Shown: in pieces, positions 27,553 to 36,743 of the stretch | Layout of the letters: every line of letters begins with the position of its first letter | Position numbering within the stretch: the first letter of the stretch is position 1 | NCBI GenBank assembly: GCA_035463475.1 | Contig: DATHTE010000120.1 | Location: forward strand, 1-64,000 | Source of the DNA: JACPDI01 sp035463475 | GTDB taxonomy: Bacteria > Acidobacteriota > Vicinamibacteria > Vicinamibacterales > 2-12-FULL-66-21 | Length of the DNA: 64,000 bases | Direction: 5' to 3' | Notes under the pieces: model-generated | Seen by the model: only the letters and a program-made list of their open reading frames with translations | Database searches by the model: none | Told to the model about the DNA's origin: nothing | Made by a program: the position numbers and the translations under genes

Positions 27553-28257
27553 ATGGCACGAAGTCTGTCCATCACCTGGCTCGGTCACGCGACGTTTATC
27601 CTGACCAGTCCCGGCGGCAAGCGCATCGTTACCGATCCCTGGCTCGAGGGAAATCCCTCCTGTCCCGAGTCGATGAAGAAGATCGAGCAGGCCGACCTGA
27701 TCCTGCTGTCTCACGGCCACTTCGATCACGTCGGGGACGCGGTGACCGTCGCGCGGGCCACGGGCGCGACCGTCGTCGGCATCTTCGAGTTGTGTGCGTG
27801 GCTCGAAGCCAAGGGTGTGAAGAACACGAGCCCCATGAACATCGGCGGCACGCAGAAGATCGGCGATATCTCGGTCACGATGACGATGGCGCTGCACAGC
27901 AGCGGGACCGTGGAGGACGGACGGCCGGTGTACCTTGGCGAGCCGGCGGGCTACGTCATCTCCTTCGAGGATGGCGTTCGAGCGTATTTCGCGGGCGACA
28001 CTGCGCTGTTCAGTGACATGCGTCTCATCAAGGACCTCTACGCGCCGCAGATCGCCTTTCTCCCGATCGGCGATCACTTCACGATGGGACCAGACGCGGC
28101 GGCGCGCGCCTGCGAGATGCTCGGGGTGAAGCAGGTCGTCCCAATGCACTGGGGCACGTTCCCGCTCCTGACAGGCACACCGGAGCGGCTGAAACAACTG
28201 GTGGAGCCGCTCGGCCTCCAGGTGCTGGCGCTGAAGCCGGGGCAGACGGCCCAGTAA
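27553..28257 (+). CDS. Metal-dependent hydrolase, UPF0173 family (metallo-beta-lactamase fold)
   Basis: A 234-residue metallo-beta-lactamase-fold hydrolase of the UPF0173 family. The first His is in WLGHATF, the metal motif is LSHGHFDHVGD (HxHxDH), a later Asp is in FAGDTALF and the last His in MHWGTFPLL. The physiological substrate of the family is unknown. Start at ATG 27553 (MARSLSITWLGH); sequence upstream in this frame lies antisense to lipA. Its TAA is the first base of the GAATGCC heptamer tract. Confidence 0.92.
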   Translation: MARSLSITWLGHATFILTSPGGKRIVTDPWLEGNPSCPESMKKIEQADLILLSHGHFDHVGDAVTVARATGATVVGIFELCAWLEAKGVKNTSPMNIGGTQKIGDISVTMTMALHSSGTVEDGRPVYLGEPAGYVISFEDGVRAYFAGDTALFSDMRLIKDLYAPQIAFLPIGDHFTMGPDAAARACEMLGVKQVVPMHWGTFPLLTGTPERLKQLVEPLGLQVLALKPGQTAQ

Positions 28258-28320
28258 TGCCGAATGCCGAATGCCGAATGCCGAAGGCCGAATGCCAAAA
28301 GCCGAAGGGCGAATGCCGAA
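28257..28320. repeat. Heptamer tandem repeat, GAATGCC class
   Basis: Nine near-perfect 7-mers (aatgccg x4, then degenerate ccgaagg, cgaatgc, caaaagc, cgaaggg, cgaatgc). The tract begins at the stop of the UPF0173 gene and runs over the pheA start. Because 7 is not a multiple of 3, the array offers ATGs in several frames. Confidence 0.85.
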
Positions 28321-29143
28321 CGTCGTGCAGATTGCATTTCAGGGTGAGCCGGGGGCGTACAGCGAGGCGGCGGCGCTGCGGCTCCGGCCGGACGCGGAGA
28401 CGCTGGCGCAGCCCACCTTCGAGCACGTCTTCGAGTGCGTCGCCGCGGGCCGCGCCAGCCACGGCATCCTGCCGGTTGAAAACTCGATCGCGGGCAGCAT
28501 CCACCGGAACTACGACCTGCTGGTCGATCACGAGCTGCCGATCGTCTCCGAGGTGGAGCTGCCGGTGGTGCACCACCTGATGGCGCTTCCCGGCGTGCGC
28601 GAAGCCGACGTGCGGCGCGTGTTCTCGCATCCGCAGGCGCTCGCCCAGTGCGAGCGCTTCCTGCGCCGCCTGCCGGGGGTGGAGCTCGTCGCGACCTACG
28701 ACACGGCGGGCAGCGCCCGGATGATCCGGGACGAGGGGCTGCGCGACGCGGCGGCGGTCGCGTCGGCGCGCGCGGCGGAACTGTTCGGGCTGACGACGCT
28801 GCACGCCGGCATCCAGGACTTCGAGGACAACATCACGCGCTTCGTCGTCATCTCGCGCGACAGCGAGCCGCTCGGGCCCCCCACCAAGACGAGCATCGTC
28901 TTCGCGTTGCCGAACGCGCCAGGCGCGCTGTTCAAGGCACTGAGCGTGTTCGCGTTGCGCGACATCGATCTGACGAAGCTCGAGTCGCGCCCGCTCCGCG
29001 GCAAGCCGTGGGAGTATCTGTTCTACGTGGATTTGGCCATCGCGCGGGAAGATCCCGCGTGCGTGCGTGCCCTGGCACACCTGTCGGAGTTCGCGAAGTG
29101 GGTCCGCACTCTCGGCACGTACCCGCGCTGGACGGGATCCTGA
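28313..29143 (+). CDS. pheA: Prephenate dehydratase
   Basis: A 276-residue enzyme converting prephenate to phenylpyruvate in phenylalanine synthesis. Order: PDT domain (residues 1-185: FQGEPGAYSEAAAL, GILPVENSIAGSIHRNYDLL, TRFVVISR, the conserved TRF catalytic motif) and a C-terminal ACT domain (about 195-270, PGALFKALSVFALRDIDLTK, ESRPLRGKPWEYLFYVD) for phenylalanine feedback. There is no chorismate mutase domain. Three in-frame ATGs exist because of the heptamer array; I use the last, 28313 (MPNVVQIAFQGE), since the extra 14 residues (MPNAEGRMPKAEGR) are plain repeat translation. Confidence 0.95.
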   Translation: MPNVVQIAFQGEPGAYSEAAALRLRPDAETLAQPTFEHVFECVAAGRASHGILPVENSIAGSIHRNYDLLVDHELPIVSEVELPVVHHLMALPGVREADVRRVFSHPQALAQCERFLRRLPGVELVATYDTAGSARMIRDEGLRDAAAVASARAAELFGLTTLHAGIQDFEDNITRFVVISRDSEPLGPPTKTSIVFALPNAPGALFKALSVFALRDIDLTKLESRPLRGKPWEYLFYVDLAIAREDPACVRALAHLSEFAKWVRTLGTYPRWTGS

Positions 29144-29149
29144 ACCCTG

Positions 29150-29617
29150 CTACCGCGGCAGCGTGCCCAACAGCTTCCGTCCGAAGCGGTGCACGCGATG
29201 AAACACCTGCGCCGGTTCGGCGAACATCAGCACGCACTCGCCGGCGACCGCGGAAATGCCCTCGCGATCGCAAAGGTCCAGGGCCGCGGGCGATTCCGCA
29301 CCCTGCTGCAGCCAGACTCGCCGGATCCCGGCGGCGGCAGCATCGCGCACGACCGACGCGGCCTCCGACGGCGGCACCATGATCACCGCGCCCTCGACCG
29401 GCTGCGGCAACGCCGTCAGGCTCGGATAGCACCGATCCCCTTCGATCGATTCGGCGTGTGGATTCACGGGAATAAGGGTGTAGCCCTTGGCGCGCAGGTC
29501 GCGGTAGGCCATGTTCGCGAACTTCTTGCTGTTCCGCGAGGCGCCGACGAAGGCGAGCGTGCGGAGCGCGAAGAACTCGCGGACGTATGTGGCGGAGGAA
29601 CGGCGGAGACGCGGCAT
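29150..29617 (-). CDS. CoA-binding domain protein
   Basis: A 155-residue single Rossmann domain of the CoA_binding family (FVGASRNSKKFANMAYRDL, then LIPVNPHAESIEGDRCYPSL and AGECVLMF). Stand-alone proteins of this type bind CoA and are of uncertain function. ATG 29617 (MPRLRRSSATYVREF) is preferred: a GTG exists at 29650, but it lies only two bases after a TAGAAT hexamer (29653-29658, minus strand) and so would be upstream of the likely transcription start. Convergent with pheA with six bases between stops. Confidence 0.85.
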   Translation of the reverse strand: MPRLRRSSATYVREFFALRTLAFVGASRNSKKFANMAYRDLRAKGYTLIPVNPHAESIEGDRCYPSLTALPQPVEGAVIMVPPSEAASVVRDAAAAGIRRVWLQQGAESPAALDLCDREGISAVAGECVLMFAEPAQVFHRVHRFGRKLLGTLPR

Positions 29618-29664
29618 TCGACTGCCTCGCTTTCTCGCGTCCCCCGCCACCTATTCTATCCGAC

Positions 29665-31941
29665 CTACATCTCCTGCTCGTGGACGGCAGCCGTCTGCGG
29701 CGCGGCTGCGCCGGCAGCCGGCCGCCCCTCCTCGCCGCGCGCGAGGGGAAGCGCCACGGTGAAGGTCGCCCCCTCCCCAGTGCCGCCGCTGCGGACGTGG
29801 ATGGTGCCGCCGTGCGCTTCGACGAGCTGCCGGGCAATGGACAGGCCGAGGCCCACCCCGTCGTGCGTTCGGGTGGCCGTGGACTCCCCCTGGCGGAATC
29901 GCTCGAACACGTGAGGCAGGAAGTCCGGATGGATGCCCGCGCCGGTGTCCCGGACGCTCACCTCGATGAGGTCGCCCGCGAGCGCCGCGCGCATTTCGAC
30001 AAAACCGCCCGCGGGAGTGAACTTCAGCGCGTTGCCGAGCAGGTTGAGGAATACTTGCTCAAGGCGCCGCATGTCGCCGATGACCACGGCCGGCGGAACG
30101 TCGCCATGCCGGAGCTCGACTCCCTTCGCGGCAGCGACCGGCACGACCGCTTCCAGCGCGCCGCGCAGCAGGTCGCGGACGTTGAGCCGCTGGCGGTCGA
30201 GCGTCAGCCGTCCGGCGGTGATCCGCGAGAAGTCGAGCAGATCGTCGATGAGCCGCGCCTGCCGTTCGGCGTTCTCGCGGATCGCCTGGAGCGCCCGCGT
30301 GGCGACCGCGCCGTCAATCGCGGGCTTCTGGAGGATCGACGTCCAGCCCAGGATCGAGGTCAGCGGCGTCCGCAACTCGTGCGAAACGATCGACAGGAAG
30401 TCGTCTTTCAACCGGTTCGCCGTCTCCGCCTCGGCGCGGGCGCGCTGCGCGGTTTCGTAGAGGCGCGCGCGGTCGAGCGCCTGCGCGCAGTGTTGCGCGA
30501 CCGAGATGAGCAGCGCTTCGTACTCCTCGTCGAAGCTCACGGGGACGGTGAAATGGAACGACAGCACGCCAATCGCCTGGCCCTCGACCACCAGCGGGAG
30601 CACCGCCGCCGAGGCGTAGCCCCCGTCGGCCGCGGCCGGCGCTGATCGCCAGTAGCGCTGCTGCAGATCGTCGAACGTCTTGACGAACACCGGCGTCCGT
30701 GACTGCACCGCGTCGGTGGCGCACCATCCCGGCGTGACCGGTATCCGCACGCCCACGTTGTCCGGCGGTTCGGCGTACAGCGTTTCGAGCACCGTGCCGT
30801 CCTCGACGAGCCGCGCCACGTCGGCGGCCGTCGCGCCCACGGCCGTCCGCCCGCGGTGCACCACCGCCTTCGCCACGGCCTGGACCGTCACCGCCTCCGA
30901 CAGGGCCGCCGTGAGCGAGTGCAGGCGGCTGGTGCGCGCGGCGAGCGCGCGATAGCGGGTCTCGCTCGTGCGAAGGGCCTGTTCGATCTTCAACCGCTCC
31001 TCGAGCTCGTCGTCGGCGCGCACGCGCAGTCGCTCGGCTTCCTCGCGAGCGCGCTCGGCGAACTCGTACTGGCGCGTGCGCTCAATCGCCTGCGCGCCGC
31101 GCCAGCCGAGCTGCGTGAGAAACTCGCGATCGTCGGGGCTGAACGTCCGCTCGTCCTGGAAATCGAGGCGCAGGATGGCGACGACGCCCGAGGCGCCGAC
31201 GAGCGGCAGGGCGATCATGGCCGGATGCCCAGGCAGGGACTGCCGCGCCGCATCGTCGCCGTACTCGGTGCGCCACGCGACCTCCGACTCCAGGATGACC
31301 GGCGCCCGGCGCTGCAGCGCGTCACCGAGCGGACCGCCACCATCGAGCGGTACGGCTTGCAGCGAACCGTGCAGATCGGCCGGATACCCGATCGCGCGGC
31401 TGAGCTCGAAGGCGGTGCCCGTCTCGTTCAGCAGCAGCAGGGAAGCGGCGGGAGCGCGGAGCCAGTGCGCGGCCTCCTGTACGCACGCCTCGACGGCTGC
31501 CGACCGGCGGGTCGCCTTCGCGAGCGCCGCCGTGAGCTGCTCGAGCCGGTCGGCCTGCAGGGCAGCCCGCGTGGCGGCGATCTGCTCCGCCTCCTTGCGT
31601 CGGCGCACGCGATGCATCCGTTCCGCGAGGATGGTCATCGGCAGCCACGCCGCGAAGAAGCCGGACAACGCGAGCGCCTGACCGAGACTGTCAAAGTGAA
31701 ACAGGTCGCCGGGACCGAGCAGGTAGTAGTCGCTGGCGACTCCCGCGAGCAGGAGCGCGAGCGCGCCCGCACGGAAACCGCCGATCAGCGCGCTGAGCGC
31801 CACAGCCGGAGAGAAGGCGAAGAACAGGAAGCCCGTGCTGGCGCGAGCCAGCCAGAGTTCCAGCCAGAGCGCCACCCCAACGAACAAGGGAACCAGGGTG
31901 AACGTGAGCACCGGACGTACGGACGAGCTGAACGACAGCAT
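29665..31941 (-). CDS. Membrane sensor histidine kinase with two GAF domains
   Basis: A 758-residue kinase. Order: four transmembrane helices in a DUF4118/KdpD-like unit (residues 10-110), coiled coil, GAF 1 (about 145-290), coiled coil, GAF 2 (about 335-495), HisKA (FLSIVSHELRTPLTSILGW near 530) and HATPase (N box NLLGNALKF, G boxes DTGAGIHPD and GVGLGLSIARQL). No receiver or response regulator is coded beside it, so it is an orphan kinase here. The input is unknown; DUF4118 plus GAF suggests an intracellular or membrane-borne ligand. A TATAAT hexamer occurs 67 bases upstream. Confidence 0.93.
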   Translation of the reverse strand: MLSFSSSVRPVLTFTLVPLFVGVALWLELWLARASTGFLFFAFSPAVALSALIGGFRAGALALLLAGVASDYYLLGPGDLFHFDSLGQALALSGFFAAWLPMTILAERMHRVRRRKEAEQIAATRAALQADRLEQLTAALAKATRRSAAVEACVQEAAHWLRAPAASLLLLNETGTAFELSRAIGYPADLHGSLQAVPLDGGGPLGDALQRRAPVILESEVAWRTEYGDDAARQSLPGHPAMIALPLVGASGVVAILRLDFQDERTFSPDDREFLTQLGWRGAQAIERTRQYEFAERAREEAERLRVRADDELEERLKIEQALRTSETRYRALAARTSRLHSLTAALSEAVTVQAVAKAVVHRGRTAVGATAADVARLVEDGTVLETLYAEPPDNVGVRIPVTPGWCATDAVQSRTPVFVKTFDDLQQRYWRSAPAAADGGYASAAVLPLVVEGQAIGVLSFHFTVPVSFDEEYEALLISVAQHCAQALDRARLYETAQRARAEAETANRLKDDFLSIVSHELRTPLTSILGWTSILQKPAIDGAVATRALQAIRENAERQARLIDDLLDFSRITAGRLTLDRQRLNVRDLLRGALEAVVPVAAAKGVELRHGDVPPAVVIGDMRRLEQVFLNLLGNALKFTPAGGFVEMRAALAGDLIEVSVRDTGAGIHPDFLPHVFERFRQGESTATRTHDGVGLGLSIARQLVEAHGGTIHVRSGGTGEGATFTVALPLARGEEGRPAAGAAAPQTAAVHEQEM

Positions 31942-32007
31942 GAGAGTCGGAGTCGAGATTGCCGGGGGAGCTGACGAGGCAACCTCTCCTGAAGAAGCCG
32001 AGGCGCG

Positions 32008-32013
32008 ATTATA
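32008..32013 (-). promoter_or_regulatory. Putative -10 hexamer TATAAT upstream of the DUF4118 kinase gene
   Basis: Minus strand TATAAT inside the short gap between the membrane-protein stop (32038) and the kinase. An AGGAGAGG SD-like patch follows but does not sit next to the annotated ATG. Confidence 0.35.
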
Positions 32014-32037
32014 GCAGCCCGGGATGGGACCTGTGGC

Positions 32038-32781
32038 TCAATCGGACACGGCGAGTTCTCCTGGTTTTACGGGCCGCGTGCGCGGCAGCGCGCCGCGGCT
32101 CGACAGTACGGCAACCCATGCGCAGATGCCGACGAATACGACGAGCTTCGCGACGTCCGTGCCGCGCGACAGAGGCAGCACGCTCCACAACGCCCACAGC
32201 ACCGGTTGAGCGATGCACATCGCCCAGACACTGCCGTAGAAGAAGCGCCGTTCGTGTCCTTCACCCTTGGTGGAAGACCTCACACGCGGCAGGAGTCCCA
32301 GCGCCCCGAGCAGCAGGACCGCGGCGCACAGTGGAAAATACGCCGCGTCGTACATCTCCCGAAGCCGCCACGCTCCCGTCACGACCGCCCACAGGAGTCC
32401 CGCGAAGTTGAGGATGCCAAACGTCACGACGGCCGCCCAGGCGAAGGTGTAGCAGACGCGGCGGTAGAGCGGGTTCGGCTTGTCCTCGGTGAACCGGACG
32501 ATGTAGGGCGCCGGCTCCACTCCGGGCAGCCGGCCGCGCAGCCCCGCGATGCCTGTGCCGAGGAGAACCGCTCCCAGCCAGAGCGCCATGCGCGAGTCGA
32601 AGCCGCGCTCGAAGAGATCGAAGGTGAGGGGACCCGGCGTGATGAAAAACACCCAGATCCAGATCGGCCAGTGCGCGAGGCGATAAGGGACCGTGTTGCG
32701 ATCGCGAACGCGGCCGATCTCGGCCAGCTTACGAAGCTCCTGCCAGCGCGACGCGGCGCGTGAGGGGACGCCAGATTCCAT
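32038..32781 (-). CDS. Predicted membrane protein, unknown function
   Basis: A 247-residue protein with about six hydrophobic segments (near residues 38-52, 68-85, 112-132, 150-168, 185-203 and 210-225). The N-terminal 35 residues are soluble and contain RNTVPYRLAHWPIWIWVFF at the first helix. I recognise no family. It lies eight bases downstream of the HTH-shikimate-kinase regulator stop and could share its transcript, yet has its own TATCAT hexamer nine bases before the ATG (with AGGA in the spacer). Confidence 0.75.
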   Translation of the reverse strand: MESGVPSRAASRWQELRKLAEIGRVRDRNTVPYRLAHWPIWIWVFFITPGPLTFDLFERGFDSRMALWLGAVLLGTGIAGLRGRLPGVEPAPYIVRFTEDKPNPLYRRVCYTFAWAAVVTFGILNFAGLLWAVVTGAWRLREMYDAAYFPLCAAVLLLGALGLLPRVRSSTKGEGHERRFFYGSVWAMCIAQPVLWALWSVLPLSRGTDVAKLVVFVGICAWVAVLSSRGALPRTRPVKPGELAVSD

Positions 32782-32788
32782 CGGTGTC

Positions 32789-33547
32789 CTATGATACCGG
32801 ACGCCCGGCGTGCACGTCGGCCTCGACGGCGCGGACGACCTCCGCGATCGAACGGCCGGACGTGTCGATCGTCACGGTCGCCGCCGAGTAGAGCGGTTCG
32901 CGCGACGCGAGCAGCGACCGCAGATCCTTCATTGCCTGCGGATGGTCCGCCATCGGCCGCCGGTCTCCCTGTTTGACCACACGGTTCCAGTGATCTTCCG
33001 GGGCCGCCTTGAGCCACACCGTGATCGCCCGGCGTCGGAGGAGCGCGAAGGTCTCGCCCGCGGCGACGATCCCGCCGCCTGTGGCAATCACCATGGGTGC
33101 TCGGCTGTCGAGCAGCGCGCCGAGCGCCTCGCGTTCGAGGCGCCGATAGTACTCCTCGCCGTGCAGCGAGAAGATCTCGTTGAGCGACAGGTTCGCCGTT
33201 TCCTCGATGCGGCGGTCGAGCTCCACGAAGGGGAGCCGCAGGCGACGGGCGAGGCGGCGGCCGACGGTCGTCTTTCCGGCGCCGCGCAGCCCGAGCAGCG
33301 CGATCACGCCCGGACGCATCGGCTCGGCCCCTTCGGCGAGCAGCGCGGACGGCGAGGTGCCGAGCGCCGCGGCGAGCGCCGCGAGACGTCGGACGGAGAT
33401 GTTCCCGTCACCCCCCTCGACCTGCACGAGAAACCGAAGGGACACGCCGGATTTCTCCGACAGCTCGCGCAGCGTCCAGCGGCGGGCGGTGCGCGCCGCG
33501 CGGAGGCGGCGGCCGAGCGCGGCGAGCAGGCGGTCGGCGTTCGCCAC
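32789..33547 (-). CDS. boxR: BoxR/BzdR-type regulator: XRE helix-turn-helix fused to shikimate-kinase-like domain
   Basis: A 252-residue fusion. Residues 8-70 are an XRE HTH (RRWTLRELSEKSGVSLRFL) and 78-250 a shikimate-kinase-like domain with P-loop GLRGAGKTT (86-94), FVELDRRIEE and ATGGGIVAAG. This architecture is the hallmark of BzdR and BoxR, repressors of benzoate degradation that release DNA on binding benzoyl-CoA. The gene is divergent from boxC and boxB, which fits that role precisely. A GTG at 33568 is possible, but GTG 33547 lies seven bases after TATAGT (33555-33560, minus strand), suggesting a leaderless start there. Confidence 0.9.
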   Translation of the reverse strand: MANADRLLAALGRRLRAARTARRWTLRELSEKSGVSLRFLVQVEGGDGNISVRRLAALAAALGTSPSALLAEGAEPMRPGVIALLGLRGAGKTTVGRRLARRLRLPFVELDRRIEETANLSLNEIFSLHGEEYYRRLEREALGALLDSRAPMVIATGGGIVAAGETFALLRRRAITVWLKAAPEDHWNRVVKQGDRRPMADHPQAMKDLRSLLASREPLYSAATVTIDTSGRSIAEVVRAVEADVHAGRPVS

Positions 33548-33552
33548 GGCGT

Positions 33553-33625
33553 GCACTATAGCACTCACGGTTGTCGTTGTAAGCAGTATAGTGCCTTGAC
33601 GCGGCGCCCGCCGTCGCGGTAGTCT
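33553..33625. promoter_or_regulatory. boxR/boxC divergent promoter with GCACTATA...TATAGTGC operator candidate
   Basis: An 8-bp perfect inverted repeat (33553-33560 and 33587-33594) brackets the region. For boxR (minus) CTTACA is 17 bp before TATAGT. For boxC (plus) TTGACG (33596-33601) is 18 bp before a weak TAGTCT (33620-33625), which lies eight bases before the boxC ATG. A regulator bound to the repeat would cover the boxR -10 and lie next to the boxC -35. Confidence 0.5.
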
Positions 33626-33633
33626 CAGGGGCT

Positions 33634-35304
33634 ATGGCAGCCGCGAGCCAGAGCACCCTACCCGCCCCTCGTGTCGACTTCGAGACCTCACCCGACAAGT
33701 ACCGCCACTGGAAACTCGCGTTCGACGGGCCCGTCGCGACGCTTTCCATGGATGTCACCGAAGACGCCGGGCTGTCGCCCGACTACCGCCTGAAGCTCAA
33801 CTCGTACGACCTCGGCGTCGACATCGAGCTGGCGGACGCGATCCAGCGGATCCGGTTCGAGCACCCGGAGGCCCACGCCGTCGTGCTCACCAGCCTGAAG
33901 GAGCGCATCTTCTGCGCCGGCGCCAATATCTACATGTTGCGCGGCTCGACGCACGGCTGGAAGGTGAACTTCTGCAAGTACACCAACGAGACGCGGCTGG
34001 CGATCGAAGACGCGAGCGAGCACTCGGGCATCAAGTTCCTGGCCGCGATCAACGGCATCTGCGCCGGCGGCGGGTACGAGCTGGCGCTCGCGTGCGACGA
34101 GATCTTCCTCGTGGACGACGGGAACTCCGCGGTGAGCCTTCCGGAGACGCCCCTGCTCGGAGTGTTGCCGGGGACGGGCGGGCTGACGCGCGTCGTCGAC
34201 AAGCGCAAGGTGCGCCGCGATCTCGCCGATTTCTTCAGCACGCTGACCGAGGGCGTCAAAGGCAAGCGTGCGGTCGAGTGGCGGCTGGCCGATGCCGTCC
34301 ACCCGACGAGCCGGTTCAGGGAGGCGGTGGAGGCGCGCGCGCGGGCGCTCGCGAACCTGTCCGATCGTCCGGCCAGCGGCCCGGGCATCCGGCTGAATCC
34401 CCTGAATCCCACCGTCAGCGACGACGCGATCACCTACTCCCTTGTGACGATGACGATCGATCGCGCGAAGCGGGTGGCGACGATTGTCGTGCGGGCGCCG
34501 GAGGAGCCGCAGCCTGACACGCCGCAGGCGATCGCGGTGATGGGCGACCGGTTCTGGGCGTTGCGCGCGTTCCGGGAGCTCGATGACGCGGTCCTGCGGC
34601 TGCGCATCAACGAGCCGGCGATCGGCACCGTGGTTTTCAAGACCGAGGGGGACCCGGCGGCCGTGCTCGCGTCCGACCGTACGCTCGCGAAGCACCAGGA
34701 CGACTGGCTCGTCCGGGAGATCGTGCACTTCATGAAGCGGGCGCTGAAGCGCGTGGATCTCACGTCGCGCAGCCTGTTCGCATTCATCGAGCCGGGCAGC
34801 GCCTTCGCGGGGTGCCTCTTCGAGCTGGCGCTCGCCGCCGACCGGAGCTATATGCTCGCCGACGAGGACCTGCAGAACACCATCGCGCTCTCGCCCATGA
34901 ATGCCGGGCTGCTCCCGATGAGCAACGGGCTCTCGCGCCTCCAGACGCGTTTCCTCGCCGATCCGTCCGCGGTGGACCGGGCGCTCGAGCACGACGGCGC
35001 GTTCGACGCGAAACAGGCGGAGGAGGCCGGGCTCGTCACCTTCGCGCCCGACGACATCGACTGGGAGGACGAGGTCCGGCAGGCGCTCGAGGCGCGCGCC
35101 GCGTTTTCGCCCGACGCGCTCACGGGCATGGAAGCGAACCTGCGGTTCGCCGGGCCGGAAACGCTCGAGACGAAGATCTTCGGGAGGCTCACCGCCTGGC
35201 AGAACTGGATCTTCCAGCGGCCGAACGCTGTGGGAGACAAGGGGGCGCTGACCTCGTACGGGACCGCGGGGGCCCGCGCGCAGTTCGACTGGAACCGGTG
35301 CTGA
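33634..35304 (+). CDS. boxC: 2,3-epoxybenzoyl-CoA dihydrolase (benzoyl-CoA-dihydrodiol lyase)
   Basis: A 556-residue protein that opens the epoxidised benzoyl-CoA ring hydrolytically, releasing formate and giving 3,4-dehydroadipyl-CoA semialdehyde. Two crotonase-like halves are seen; the first holds SLKERIFCAGANIYMLRGS (oxyanion/CoA loop), AINGICAGGGYELALACDE and LPETPLLGVLPGTGGL, the second FIEPGSAFAGCLFELALAAD. The length and two-domain layout match BoxC. It is followed 16 bases later by boxB and is divergent from the boxR-type regulator. Confidence 0.95.
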   Translation: MAAASQSTLPAPRVDFETSPDKYRHWKLAFDGPVATLSMDVTEDAGLSPDYRLKLNSYDLGVDIELADAIQRIRFEHPEAHAVVLTSLKERIFCAGANIYMLRGSTHGWKVNFCKYTNETRLAIEDASEHSGIKFLAAINGICAGGGYELALACDEIFLVDDGNSAVSLPETPLLGVLPGTGGLTRVVDKRKVRRDLADFFSTLTEGVKGKRAVEWRLADAVHPTSRFREAVEARARALANLSDRPASGPGIRLNPLNPTVSDDAITYSLVTMTIDRAKRVATIVVRAPEEPQPDTPQAIAVMGDRFWALRAFRELDDAVLRLRINEPAIGTVVFKTEGDPAAVLASDRTLAKHQDDWLVREIVHFMKRALKRVDLTSRSLFAFIEPGSAFAGCLFELALAADRSYMLADEDLQNTIALSPMNAGLLPMSNGLSRLQTRFLADPSAVDRALEHDGAFDAKQAEEAGLVTFAPDDIDWEDEVRQALEARAAFSPDALTGMEANLRFAGPETLETKIFGRLTAWQNWIFQRPNAVGDKGALTSYGTAGARAQFDWNRC

Positions 35305-35320
35305 ACCTGGGGGGACGGAC

Positions 35321-36742
35321 ATGATTTCCGCGGAGAAGATCCCGAACAACGTCAGTCTGTCGAGCAACAAGCGGCTGCAGCGCGCGCTCGAGCACTGGCA
35401 GCCGAAGTACATACAGTGGTGGCGCGACATGGGTCCGCAGGGTTTCCAGGACTACCACCAGGTCTACGTGCGCACGGCGGTCAGCGTCGATCCATCCGGC
35501 TGGGCGCACTTCGAGTACGTGCGGCTCCCCGAGTACCGCTGGGGGATCTTCCTTGCCGATCCTGTGCACGACCGGCGCGTCGGGTTCGGCGACTTCTTCG
35601 GCCGGCCGGTCTGGCAGGAAGTGCCCGGCGAGTTCCGCAACCAGCTCCGCCGGCTGATCGTGACGCAGGGAGACACCGAACCGGCGAGCGTCGAGCAGCA
35701 GCGCTGGCTGGGGCATCGGTGCCCGAGCCTGTACGATCTCCGCAATCTGTTTCAGGTGAACGTCGAGGAAGGGCGACACCTCTGGGCGATGGTGTACCTG
35801 CTGCACTCGTACTTCGGGCGCGACGGCCGCGATGAAGCGGAGGAGTTGCTCGAGCGCCAGAGCGGCAACCGTGACAAGCCGCGGATTCTCGAGGCGTTCA
35901 ACGATCCCATCGAGAACTGGCTGGACTTCTTCATGTTCACGATGTTCACGGATCGAGACGGGAAGTCGCAGCTCCTGTCCTTGTCGGAGAGCTCGCTCGA
36001 TCCGTTGGCGCGAACCACACGGTTCATGCTCACGGAGGAAGCGCACCACATGTTCGTCGGCGAGACCGGCGTGGGGCGCATCCTGGAGCGCACGTGTCAG
36101 CTCATGCGGCAAGCCGGCTACTCGGAGGACGTGCGGATGATCGGCGGGATTGACATCCCGACCATCCAGAAGCACATCAACCTCTGGTTCAGCCGAAGCC
36201 TCGACCTGCACGGGAACGAGATCTCGAACAACGCAGCCGCGTACTTCGCCAACGGTCTCAAGGGGCGCGCGCAGGAAGCGAAATGGGACGACCACGTCGT
36301 CGGTGAAGACCGCAGGTACGAGCTCGAGGTGTTGGCGGACGGAACGATCGATCGGCGCGCGATCCCGATGCGGCAGGCGATGAACGAGGTGCTGCGCGAC
36401 TGGTACGTCGGGGACTGCCAGGCCGGCGTGGACCGGTGGAACAAGATCCTGGAGCGCCACGGCATCTCCGACCGGCTGCGGCTGCCGGATCGAAAGTTCA
36501 ACCGCGAGATCGGGATGTTCTCGGCGGCGCACTTCGATCCCAACGGCACGCGGCTGTCCGATGAGGACTGGGAGCGGCGGAAGCACGAGTGGCTCCCCTC
36601 GGACGGCGACCGCGCTTACCTGCTCAGTATCATGGCCTCACCCATCTACGAGCCGGGAATCTACGCGAACTACATTGCGCCCCCGGCGCGCGGCATCAAC
36701 CGGCAGCCGATCGACTTCGAGTACGTACGAACGGAACTGTAA
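35321..36742 (+). CDS. boxB: Benzoyl-CoA 2,3-epoxidase subunit BoxB
   Basis: A 473-residue class I di-iron oxygenase that epoxidises benzoyl-CoA with O2. Iron ligands are visible in VNVEEGRHLWAMV (E-x2-H) and TEEAHHMFVGE (second E-x2-H), with a further Glu in EQQRWLGHRC. BoxB needs electrons from the flavo-iron-sulfur reductase BoxA, which is not in this window. A GGGGGGA SD precedes the ATG, 16 bases after the boxC stop, so the two are co-transcribed. The TAA stop abuts a GGGGTC-type palindrome. Confidence 0.96.
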   Translation: MISAEKIPNNVSLSSNKRLQRALEHWQPKYIQWWRDMGPQGFQDYHQVYVRTAVSVDPSGWAHFEYVRLPEYRWGIFLADPVHDRRVGFGDFFGRPVWQEVPGEFRNQLRRLIVTQGDTEPASVEQQRWLGHRCPSLYDLRNLFQVNVEEGRHLWAMVYLLHSYFGRDGRDEAEELLERQSGNRDKPRILEAFNDPIENWLDFFMFTMFTDRDGKSQLLSLSESSLDPLARTTRFMLTEEAHHMFVGETGVGRILERTCQLMRQAGYSEDVRMIGGIDIPTIQKHINLWFSRSLDLHGNEISNNAAAYFANGLKGRAQEAKWDDHVVGEDRRYELEVLADGTIDRRAIPMRQAMNEVLRDWYVGDCQAGVDRWNKILERHGISDRLRLPDRKFNREIGMFSAAHFDPNGTRLSDEDWERRKHEWLPSDGDRAYLLSIMASPIYEPGIYANYIAPPARGINRQPIDFEYVRTEL

Positions 36743-36743
36743 A

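Noticed and set aside
28257..28320. Short repeats as a CRISPR array
   Set aside because: Unit is 7 bp with no spacers and no cas genes; it is a tandem heptamer array.
32027..32085. tRNA-like stretch (gtggctcaatcgg)
   Set aside because: Only the D-arm-like part matches; no acceptor pairing, anticodon stem or T arm follows, and it lies in the end of a coding frame.
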